NCBI GenBank assembly: GCA_003566935.1
Contig: PXBM01000193.1
Location: 1-10,263, forward strand
Length of the DNA: 10,263 bases
From: Syntrophomonadaceae bacterium
GTDB taxonomy: Bacteria > Bacillota > Dethiobacteria > DTU022
Reading direction: 5' to 3'
A program made the translations under genes and the position numbers. Positions 4,956-10,263 of the stretch are shown here, one piece after another (positions within the stretch are counted from its first letter, which is position 1; every line of letters starts with the position of its first letter). The notes below the pieces were generated by a model. It was not told where the DNA came from. It saw nothing but the letters and a program-made list of their open reading frames with translations, and searched no databases.

Positions 4956-5237
4956 TCAAGCGACCTCAAGACTTTTAACGGTGAACTGTCCGAAAATCCA
5001 AAAACCAACCCAGCCTATTTCAAAATGCTCATGGTTTAAATCTTTAGGAACATAAATTGTAATGCCCTCTACTTCTTTTTTTTCATAATCATTTTCTTCA
5101 TCTGGTGCTCCTGCTTTCACGGCAGGAGTTACGCACGAAGAACCTCAGCCACCGCGGAAGGCTAAGTATACTCTATAAGGTTTACCACTCTCTTTCATTT
5201 TTTCCAAGGCCGCCGGTAGTAATATTACTTTTGACAT
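4956..5237 (-). CDS. HesB/IscA-like selenoprotein (UGA read as Sec31)
   Basis: 93 codons if the in-frame TGA at 5145-5147 is read as selenocysteine. The sequence before it (MSKVILLPAALEKMKESGKP, then YRVYLAFRGG) and after it (GSSCVTPAVKAG to FGQFTVKSLEVA) forms one continuous small HesB-type protein. Sec31 falls in GGUGSSC, where HesB/IscA proteins carry a conserved cluster-binding Cys. This matches the known HesB-related selenoprotein family (TIGR01911). Cys35 is the only other thiol; the C-terminal CGC motif of classical IscA is missing, so metal binding must differ. A SECIS hairpin lies 16 bases after the UGA. The start is very well supported: AAGGAGG, 6 bases, ATG. If UGA were a stop, the product would be a useless 30-mer while codons on both sides stay family-like. 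Role in Fe-S or redox chemistry is inferred. Confidence 0.9.
5108..5128 (-). promoter_or_regulatory. Bacterial SECIS element for the HesB-like selenoprotein
   Basis: On the minus strand a perfect 7-bp stem CTCCTGC/GCAGGAG closes a 7-base loop CGTGAAA. The stem begins 16 bases, and the loop 23 bases, after the UGA (5145-5147). A G is the second base of the apical loop and is followed by U in the RNA. These are the known requirements for a SelB-binding bacterial SECIS. It lies inside the coding region, as expected in bacteria. Confidence 0.85.
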
Positions 5238-5239
5238 GG

Positions 5240-5258
5240 TTAACCTCCTTCAGGTTAA
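5240..5258 (-). promoter_or_regulatory. Hairpin overlapping the selenoprotein ribosome-binding site
   Basis: Minus strand TTAACCT (5258-5252) and AGGTTAA (5246-5240) can pair around GAAGG. The Shine-Dalgarno AAGGAGG (5250-5244) is split between loop and stem, so folding could limit ribosome access. Seven pairs, mostly A-U, make it only moderately stable. Confidence 0.4.
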
Positions 5259-5296
5259 AAAAGTAACCCTTCATTGCTATATTACGATTTATTGCT

Positions 5297-5305
5297 ATTA
5301 TACCA
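5297..5305 (-). promoter_or_regulatory. Extended -10 promoter of the selenoprotein gene
   Basis: Minus strand TGGTATAAT is an extended -10 with a perfect hexamer (5297-5302), 60 bases before the ATG. No good -35 is visible, which extended -10 promoters tolerate. Downstream, ATAGCAAT occurs twice (5273-5280 and 5291-5298), 18 bases apart. Confidence 0.55.
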
Positions 5306-5392
5306 TACCTGTAATTAATTTAACAGGCTCTGGCAGGATTAGTTTACACATTTAGAGAACAACAATTTAAATACTTAAGGAAGAAAGCAGGC

Positions 5393-6577
5393 TTGCAGGC
5401 AGTGAAAATAATAATCGCACCGGACAAATTCAAGGGAAGCTTGACTGCAGCAGAGGCAGCACAGGCTATAGCCAGGGGAATTCGCGGTATTCTGCCTGAA
5501 GCACATCTTATACTTTTTCCCCTTTCAGATGGCGGTGAAGGTTTAGTTGAAACTCTGGCCGGGGCAGCTGAAGGAACTATTCTCTCAACAACAGTTAGCA
5601 ACCCGCTGGGGCAAAAAGTTGAAGCCAGGTGGGCCCTTATTAACAATGAGCAAACCGCTGTTATTGAGATGGCTGCAGCCTCGGGCCTGATCCTGGTGCC
5701 GCCTGAATCGAGGAATCCCGGGGTTACATCAACTTACGGAACCGGTGAACTGATCATGGATGCGCTTGATGAGGGCTGCTCTGAAATTATTATCGGAATA
5801 GGCGGCAGCGCCACAAATGACGGCGGTGCCGGGATGGCCTGTGCCCTTGGCGCAAAACTCCTGGATAAAGATGGCCAGCCACTTGACCCGGGCGGGCTTG
5901 AGCTGCTAAAGCTGGATCGGATTGATGTTGCCAATCTTGACCCACGCATCAAGGATGTATCATGCAAAGTTGCCTGTGATGTAGACAATCTCCTGACCGG
6001 GCAGCATGGTGCCTCGTATGTTTACGGCCCACAGAAAGGCGCGAAACCTGACATGGTTAAAGAGCTGGACCGCTCCCTGGCTCATTATGCCAGCATTCTG
6101 AAAAAAGATCTTGGAATAGATGTGGAGCAGGTACCGGGAGCAGGAGCTGCTGGAGGTTTAGGTGCCGGCCTAATTGCTTTTATGGGAGCAGAACTGCATT
6201 CAGGCATCGATTTAGTTCTCGACACCTTAAAAATAGAACAGGATATGGACAAAACCGGCTTGATAATCACAGGGGAAGGCCGTTTCGATAAACAGTCGCT
6301 TCGGGGCAAAGTGCCCATGGGCATAGCCAAAAGGGCTACACAATTTGAGATCTCTGTTATAGTCCTGGCAGGATCAGTGGAAGTTGACAATGATGAACTT
6401 TACAAAGCAGGCATTACAGCCGCTTTTTCCATAACCGACGGACCGATGAAACTTGAAGAAGCAGTCAGCCGGGGCGCCGAACTGCTTGAAAAAAAAGCTG
6501 CATCATTAATCAATTTTTATCAGGCTGTAGCGAAAAACCCTACCGGTTTTAACCAGCAGGGTAATAATAAATCGTAA
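5393..6577 (+). CDS. Glycerate kinase (GlxK/GarK family)
   Basis: 394 residues, slightly longer than the usual 370-385. It phosphorylates glycerate with ATP, feeding serine, glyoxylate or sugar-acid breakdown into glycolysis; family members make 2- or 3-phosphoglycerate, and the sequence does not settle which. Family motifs: APDKFKGSL at 9-17 (N-terminal nucleotide region), LSDGGEG at 44-50, GIGGSATNDGGAG at 135-147, and GEGRFDKQSLRGK near the C-terminal third. The last 15-20 residues (NPTGFNQQGNNKS) are a low-conservation tail. The start is read as TTG at 5393, with AAGGAAG 9 bases upstream; GTG at 5402 is the alternative. It stands alone: divergent from the selenoprotein gene and convergent with the lipoprotein gene, 23 bases between stop codons. 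Confidence 0.93.
   Translation: MQAVKIIIAPDKFKGSLTAAEAAQAIARGIRGILPEAHLILFPLSDGGEGLVETLAGAAEGTILSTTVSNPLGQKVEARWALINNEQTAVIEMAAASGLILVPPESRNPGVTSTYGTGELIMDALDEGCSEIIIGIGGSATNDGGAGMACALGAKLLDKDGQPLDPGGLELLKLDRIDVANLDPRIKDVSCKVACDVDNLLTGQHGASYVYGPQKGAKPDMVKELDRSLAHYASILKKDLGIDVEQVPGAGAAGGLGAGLIAFMGAELHSGIDLVLDTLKIEQDMDKTGLIITGEGRFDKQSLRGKVPMGIAKRATQFEISVIVLAGSVEVDNDELYKAGITAAFSITDGPMKLEEAVSRGAELLEKKAASLINFYQAVAKNPTGFNQQGNNKS
6533..6561 (-). terminator. Minus-strand terminator inside the 3' end of the glycerate kinase gene
   Basis: On the minus strand CCCTGCTGG (6561-6553) pairs with CCGGTAGGG (6546-6538) over 9 pairs including two G-U, loop of 6, followed by TTTTT (6537-6533). It would end the lipoprotein transcript about 40-65 bases past its stop codon, within the opposing gene. 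On the plus strand it is simply codons of the variable tail. A further 8-bp inverted repeat (6574-6581/6602-6609) spans both stop codons but lacks a T run. Confidence 0.55.
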
Positions 6578-6600
6578 AGTAAATTTTGAAATTATAAAAA

Positions 6601-7368
6601 CTACTTTACAGTTATCACTTTTGTAGTATCTTCAAATACTTCTACATTACCTTCAAAAAACGGTTGTATATCTTCATTAATAATCAGAAAATCATAGAAA
6701 CCGGGTTCAACGAAAAAATACCTGCGTCCGTTTTCTGCAATAATGACCTCACGGTCATCTAAAAACTGGTGCTGAAGGTACTCTTCACCTTCCCAAATTT
6801 CCTCCCACAACTCAGCCCAGGCTTCACTTACTTCTTCATCAGGCTCCAGTTCGTTCTCTTCATTTTCTTCATTTTCTTCATTTTCTTCAGCAGTTTCATT
6901 ATTCAAATCATTGACCGCTTCTTCTATTGTTGCTTCCGATTCTATATCAATAGTGCCACCCGGTAATGCAAAGAAAAATAGCACATCACTGTCGGAAGTG
7001 TTCTGCACCAGGATCGGCGCCTTATCAGCTCCGCCCGCTACAACTGTAGTATCCTCAGTCAGGTCAAAAAATGTATTAATAACAAAGAAATCCTGGTTAA
7101 ACAAAGATAAATCATATTCGCCTTCAGGTAGGATAAAAGTAACTGACTCACCTGGTGCTATCACTTCATCACCAAGCAAATCTTCCCCCCACTCGGCCAG
7201 ATCCTCTCCAAAAAATGCAGCAAAAGCTATAACTATATTTTCCGTTTCATTGATTACTTCTATCGAAATACCATTTTCTTCTTCTGTAGCAGATTCATCA
7301 TTACCACAGCCGGCAGCTATAACCAGGCAGCAGATAAAGGCTATGACCAGCAGCTTGCTTTTAAACAT
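6601..7368 (-). CDS. Two-domain acidic lipoprotein of unknown function
   Basis: 255 residues, not recognised. Signal peptide 1-20 with the lipobox IAAGC (lipid Cys21) points to anchoring on the outer face of the membrane. The mature part holds two similar units. Unit 1 (from about residue 36) has I-x-V-x-N-x-T, then a Trp-Gly-Glu segment, IAPGESVTFILPEGEYDL, and ends in LTEDTTVV. Unit 2 starts ILVQNTSDSD, is split by a Glu/Asn-rich linker, resumes at AWAELWEEIWEGEE, and has IAENGRRYFFVEPGFYDFLI ending in VFEDTTKV. The pattern suggests an internally duplicated beta-sandwich. The linker contains repeated ENE units encoded by a 9-base tandem repeat. The start at 7368 is set by GGAGG 6 bases upstream; a TTG directly abutting that site is unlikely. 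The signal and acidic style echo the dctP-like lipoprotein at the left edge. Confidence 0.85.
   Translation of the reverse strand: MFKSKLLVIAFICCLVIAAGCGNDESATEEENGISIEVINETENIVIAFAAFFGEDLAEWGEDLLGDEVIAPGESVTFILPEGEYDLSLFNQDFFVINTFFDLTEDTTVVAGGADKAPILVQNTSDSDVLFFFALPGGTIDIESEATIEEAVNDLNNETAEENEENEENEENELEPDEEVSEAWAELWEEIWEGEEYLQHQFLDDREVIIAENGRRYFFVEPGFYDFLIINEDIQPFFEGNVEVFEDTTKVITVK
6858..6889. repeat. 9-base tandem repeat in the lipoprotein linker
   Basis: The plus-strand unit CTTCATTTT repeats about 3.6 times without change. On the coding strand it encodes Glu-Glu-Asn units of the acidic linker. Because the unit is a multiple of three, copy-number change would alter linker length without a frameshift. 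Confidence 0.85.
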
Positions 7369-7447
7369 AATCAACCTCCGTCAACTTCGTCTTAATTGAA
7401 TGCGACTATTTTTCTAAAACATTACAGGAATCAAACTCGCCTTAGTC

Positions 7448-7475
7448 ATTTTAACACATTTACTTCTATAATCAA
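7448..7475 (-). promoter_or_regulatory. Promoter of the two-domain lipoprotein gene
   Basis: Minus strand: TTGATT (7470-7475), 16 bases, TAAAAT (7448-7453), about 80 bases before the ATG. The match is fair; the divergent intergenic position supports it. Confidence 0.45.
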
Positions 7476-7512
7476 GACGCACTGCTTCAAGATGTGCAGA
7501 TTTAATATTTTA

Positions 7513-7527
7513 CAGTATAATATACTG
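7513..7527 (+). promoter_or_regulatory. -10 element within a 15-bp palindrome upstream of the MATE gene
   Basis: CAGTATA and TATACTG flank a single central A (7513-7527), and TATAAT (7516-7521) is embedded in it. The -35 region (TGTGCA, 7493-7498) is poor. A repressor bound here would mask the promoter, a common design for efflux-pump genes; which regulator is unknown. Confidence 0.5.
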
Positions 7528-7561
7528 CAGGCATTGTGGCAATTGCAAAGGAGTTGAATTC

Positions 7562-8944
7562 TTGAAGCAACAAAGCGAAAGACTGGGACGCGATCCCATT
7601 CCGGAACTTTTAATAAGGCTGGCTGTTCCGGCAACAGTGGGCATGCTGGTCATGGCCCTGCACAGCGTAATTGATACAATTTATATCGCCAGGGGCGTGG
7701 GCACTATTGGTGTTGCTGCCGTAGCCATATCCTTTCCAATCCAAATGTTCTTTTTAGCGCTGGCCGGTGCAGTAGGCATTGGTGGCAGTTCAGTTATATC
7801 TAGAGCCCTGGGGGCCGATGATCTTGATAAAGCTAACCGCGCTTTTGGTACTATTCTCAGCCTTATTATCATTTTCAGTGTTATTGGTGCCGTTTTAGGG
7901 CTGGTTTATATAACTCCGATGCTAAAACTCTTCGGCGCGAGCACAACAGTGATGCCTTATGCCAAAGATTATTTAGAAATTATTCTTTACGGAACAATCA
8001 GCTTTACCTTCGGTTTCGCGATAAATAACATTGTCCGGGCAGAAGGTAACGCTAATACGGCCATGCTTACCATGATCATGTCTTCCCTTTTAAATATACT
8101 TTTTACTCCTATATTTTTATTTGCATTAAACATGGGTATGAGGGGAGCAGCTTACGGAACTATCGCCGCCCAGGGCCTTACAGCCATATATCTTCTAAAC
8201 TATTTTTTAAGCGGGCAGAGTTCACTGAGCATCAATATACTATACCTCTGGCCCAGGCTTTATATGGTCAGAGAAATAATGGCCGTTGGCGCTTCTGCTT
8301 TTGCCAGGCAAGGGTCGGCCAGCTTTATGCTGATCATTGCCAACAATCTTTTAGTCTATTATGGCGGCGACATTGCAATTGCCGTGCTCGGGATTATTCA
8401 TCGGGTAATGATGTTCACCCTGATGCCAATTTTAGGCATTGTCCAGGGCATGCTGCCCATAGTGGGCTTTAATTATGGTGCCGGACAAAGGTCAAGGGTA
8501 AGCGAATCAATTATTTTAGCTATAAAAATTTCCTCAGTTATTTCTTTTACAGCCTTTGCCCTGGTTATGACCATCCCGGAACCGCTAATGAGAATATTTA
8601 CAACCGATCCGGAAGCTATTGCGCTTGGTCGTGATGCCTTAAGAATTATGTTTTCACTTTCCATGACTGTCGGTATTCAAATGGTCACAGCCGGCGTTTT
8701 CCAGGCCCTGGGTAAGGCTAAAGCTGCCTTTGCAATATCCCTGGCCAGGCAGGTCCTATTTCTTATTCCAGCCCTGCTTACCCTTCCGATTTTCTTCCAA
8801 TTAAACGGAGTCTGGCTCGCCTTTCCCCTGGCAGAACTGTTATCATTTATACTGGCGATCTTCTTCATAGGCAGATATAGATCCTATTTCTTTTTAGAAA
8901 AACCCCAAATGGCTGAAATCTCCAGTGAAAAAAGCCTGCCTTAA
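7562..8944 (+). CDS. MATE family efflux transporter
   Basis: 460 residues, standard length for MATE proteins, with about twelve hydrophobic segments in two related halves. Family signs: IRLAVPATVGMLVMALHSVIDTIYIA (first helix), ISFPIQMFFLALAGAVGIGGSSVISRALG, NNIVRAEGNANTAM after the fourth or fifth helix, and in the second half GIVQGMLPIVGFNYGAG and TAGVFQALGKAKAAF. MATE pumps expel cationic drugs or metabolites in exchange for Na+ or H+; substrate and coupling ion cannot be told from sequence. The start is TTG at 7562, with AAGGAG 8 bases upstream; the first in-frame ATG lies inside the first helix, so it is not a credible start. The rRNA methyltransferase gene follows after 57 bases with no terminator, so the two are probably co-transcribed. 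Confidence 0.93.
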   Translation: MKQQSERLGRDPIPELLIRLAVPATVGMLVMALHSVIDTIYIARGVGTIGVAAVAISFPIQMFFLALAGAVGIGGSSVISRALGADDLDKANRAFGTILSLIIIFSVIGAVLGLVYITPMLKLFGASTTVMPYAKDYLEIILYGTISFTFGFAINNIVRAEGNANTAMLTMIMSSLLNILFTPIFLFALNMGMRGAAYGTIAAQGLTAIYLLNYFLSGQSSLSINILYLWPRLYMVREIMAVGASAFARQGSASFMLIIANNLLVYYGGDIAIAVLGIIHRVMMFTLMPILGIVQGMLPIVGFNYGAGQRSRVSESIILAIKISSVISFTAFALVMTIPEPLMRIFTTDPEAIALGRDALRIMFSLSMTVGIQMVTAGVFQALGKAKAAFAISLARQVLFLIPALLTLPIFFQLNGVWLAFPLAELLSFILAIFFIGRYRSYFFLEKPQMAEISSEKSLP

Positions 8945-8974
8945 GTACAAGGGGACGGGGGTTATGTACTTGTA
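8943..8974 (+). repeat. G-rich spacer with short inverted repeats between MATE and rRNA methyltransferase genes
   Basis: AAGTAC (8943-8948) pairs with GTACTT (8966-8971), and in an alternative fold TACAAG (8946-8951) pairs with CTTGTA (8969-8974), around a G-rich core beginning AAGGGGACGGGGG. The style recalls short REP-like repeats in Bacillota genomes, but only one copy is visible here, so this is tentative. Confidence 0.25.
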
Positions 8975-9001
8975 ATGAATGAATCAAAGGATACAAAAGA
9001 C

Positions 9002-10263
9002 ATGAGAAAAGACTCTATAGAGTCGCAGCCACCCTGCTCTCCAGGGGAAATACATGATTTAAGCATTGCCGACCTTAACCACCGGGGAGAAGGTGTCGGC
9101 CGGCTCTCAGGTTTTACCGTTTTTGTGCCCGGTGCTTTGCCGGGAGAAACGGCCAAAGTAAGAGTTACCCGGAAGCGAAAAAATTATGCCGAGGCATCTC
9201 TGCTTGAATTACTAAATCACTCTTCTCATCGCATAACTCCCCCCTGCCCTTATTTCGAAAGCTGCGGCGGATGTCAGCTGCAGCATCTCCAGTATAAGGA
9301 ACAGCTGGCCTGGAAGCAAAAAATGGTCAGCGAAACTTTAAACCGCATTGCCGGCCTCAACATAAAAGCTTTGCCAGTTAGCGGTATGGCAGAACCCTGG
9401 CACTACCGCAACAAGACCCGGGTTCACTTCGCCTGTGCTGAAGATGAAGTCCTGGCCGGTTTTTACAAACCTCAAACAAACGAGCTTATAGATATTGATC
9501 AGTGTCCAATCCAACACTTGCTAAACGTCCGGGTCATTAACGGCCTGCGCAGGTCAGTGCAACGTTATATGGATATTTTTAAGGATCGGAAAGAAAGTTG
9601 GCTGCCGGTCAGCGAGGCCGCAATCCGTACTTCCTTTGCAAACAGTGAGTGCCTGGTTTCATTATCTGCAAACCCTGGCCAGGGTGGTAAGGGAAGCAGA
9701 CCGGATATTAAACCTGAAAGCTATGTAAATCTTGCTAAAATTATCACTGAGGAAGTTGGCGAGATCATTACCGGCCTGGTTCTGTTCAAACATGGCAAGA
9801 AAGGCAACACCAGCCAGACCCTTAAGGGAAAAGCCCATATTGCTGAAGAAATAAAGCCTTACCGTTACCGAATTTCTTCGCAGTCATTTTTCCAGATCAA
9901 CACCTGCCAGGCGGAGGTGCTCTATAAAAAGGCGATAAGCCTGGCCGGCATCCCTCGAACAGCATATGACCTTTACTGTGGAACGGGCAACTTCTCACTC
10001 TATTTAAGTTCAGTAGCAGGCCAGGTAGTCGGCATTGACTCAACAAAAACTGCTATTGAAGATGCCAGGGAAAATGCCATCTTAAACAGGATAAATAACA
10101 CTAAATTTATTGTCGAAAAAGCTGAGAATATCAGGCCGGATCTTTTCAAGGGGGAAAAGCCACTTACCGTATTTTTAAACCCGCCCCGCAAGGGCTGTGC
10201 CGCTTCCCTCCTGGAAGCCGTAGCAAAGGCTGCGCCAGATAGAATTGTCTATATTTCCTGCAA
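9002..10263 (+). CDS. 23S rRNA (uracil-5-)-methyltransferase, RlmD/RumA type, 3' end outside window
   Basis: The first 420 codons are present. An N-terminal TRAM domain (about 15-75, ADLNHRGEGVGRLSGFTVFVPGALPGE) binds RNA. The [4Fe-4S] site is Cys82, Cys88, Cys91 (CPYFESCGGC) and Cys168 (IDQCP). The SAM-dependent fold has SQSFFQIN (Gln298) and DLYCGTGNFSL at 323-333. The window ends exactly on the catalytic Cys420 of the ISC motif. The enzyme makes 5-methyluridine in 23S rRNA or, in related members, tRNA. An oddity: the motif usually read DPPR is Asn393-Pro-Pro-Arg. Start: the ATG at 9002 has AAAGGA 10 bases upstream; an in-frame ATG at 8975 adds 9 residues and is possible. It depends on Fe-S supply, linking it loosely to the genes at the left. 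Confidence 0.92.
   Translation, partial: MRKDSIESQPPCSPGEIHDLSIADLNHRGEGVGRLSGFTVFVPGALPGETAKVRVTRKRKNYAEASLLELLNHSSHRITPPCPYFESCGGCQLQHLQYKEQLAWKQKMVSETLNRIAGLNIKALPVSGMAEPWHYRNKTRVHFACAEDEVLAGFYKPQTNELIDIDQCPIQHLLNVRVINGLRRSVQRYMDIFKDRKESWLPVSEAAIRTSFANSECLVSLSANPGQGGKGSRPDIKPESYVNLAKIITEEVGEIITGLVLFKHGKKGNTSQTLKGKAHIAEEIKPYRYRISSQSFFQINTCQAEVLYKKAISLAGIPRTAYDLYCGTGNFSLYLSSVAGQVVGIDSTKTAIEDARENAILNRINNTKFIVEKAENIRPDLFKGEKPLTVFLNPPRKGCAASLLEAVAKAAPDRIVYISC

Noticed and set aside
5145..5147. TGA inside the HesB-like gene as a sequencing error or pseudogene stop
   Set aside because: The frame continues with family-like sequence, the position is a conserved Cys/Sec site, and a well-formed SECIS hairpin follows at the right distance.
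5343..5371. TTTACA, 17 bases, TTTAAA as the glycerate kinase promoter
   Set aside because: The start of transcription would fall on the ribosome-binding site, leaving almost no leader; no better candidate was clear.
5344..5646. Open frames opposite glycerate kinase, here and at 5734-5988 and 6085-6390
   Set aside because: Low-complexity Ser/Pro/Ala-rich translations typical of antisense shadows of a GC-richer coding gene, with no ribosome-binding sites.
6858..6889. CRISPR-like repeat
   Set aside because: It is a short perfect 9-base tandem repeat within a coding linker, with no spacers. I saw no CRISPR array, tRNA, rRNA or insertion sequence in the window.
6911..7399. 162-codon plus-strand frame over the lipoprotein gene
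   Set aside because: Ser-rich shadow translation; the minus-strand frame has a signal peptide, lipobox and ribosome-binding site.

Overview
The window looks like chromosomal DNA from an obligately anaerobic bacterium, most likely a Clostridia-type member of the Bacillota. The signs are strong purine-rich Shine-Dalgarno sites with some TTG starts, sigma-A type promoters of near-perfect consensus, compact intrinsic terminators, and oxygen-defence and redox proteins typical of anaerobes (rubrerythrin, rubredoxin). One gene reads an in-frame UGA as selenocysteine, so the organism must decode Sec. The genus cannot be resolved from the sequence.

Layout. Positions 1-227 (minus) hold the N-terminus of a lipoprotein that starts like a TRAP-transporter solute receptor; the window edge cuts it. 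Positions 271-440 are an intergenic stretch with two tandem minus-strand terminators and a nested inverted repeat. Positions 438-2898 (minus) form one operon behind an excellent promoter with a palindromic operator: an IscS/NifS-like protein, IscU, a TusA-like protein with a cysteine-rich N-terminus, and a DsrE-like protein. Rubrerythrin follows at 3036-3533 (plus), with a PerR-box-like element in its promoter. A fusion of an endonuclease V-like domain with DUF1722 lies at 3738-4520 (minus), divergent from a small rubredoxin gene at 4686-4856 (plus). Positions 4956-5237 (minus) encode a HesB/IscA-like selenoprotein that a standard ORF search misses because of its internal UGA. Then come glycerate kinase (5393-6577, plus), a two-domain lipoprotein of unknown role (6601-7368, minus), a MATE transporter (7562-8944, plus), and the first 420 residues of an RlmD/RumA-type rRNA uracil methyltransferase (9002-10263, plus, cut by the window edge).

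How they fit together. The first half is an iron-sulfur, sulfur-transfer and oxidative-stress neighbourhood. Its most striking features are two departures from textbook Fe-S assembly proteins. The IscS-like protein has Gln where the PLP-binding lysine belongs, and other PLP-site residues are also lost, yet it keeps the catalytic-loop Cys. It is encoded with IscU and two sulfur-carrier proteins (TusA-like, DsrE-like), which suggests a scaffold-type IscS with sulfur supplied by another route. About 2 kb away, the A-type carrier-like protein has selenocysteine at the position of a conserved Cys, with a well-formed bacterial SECIS hairpin directly downstream. The second half is mostly ordinary metabolism, transport and rRNA modification.
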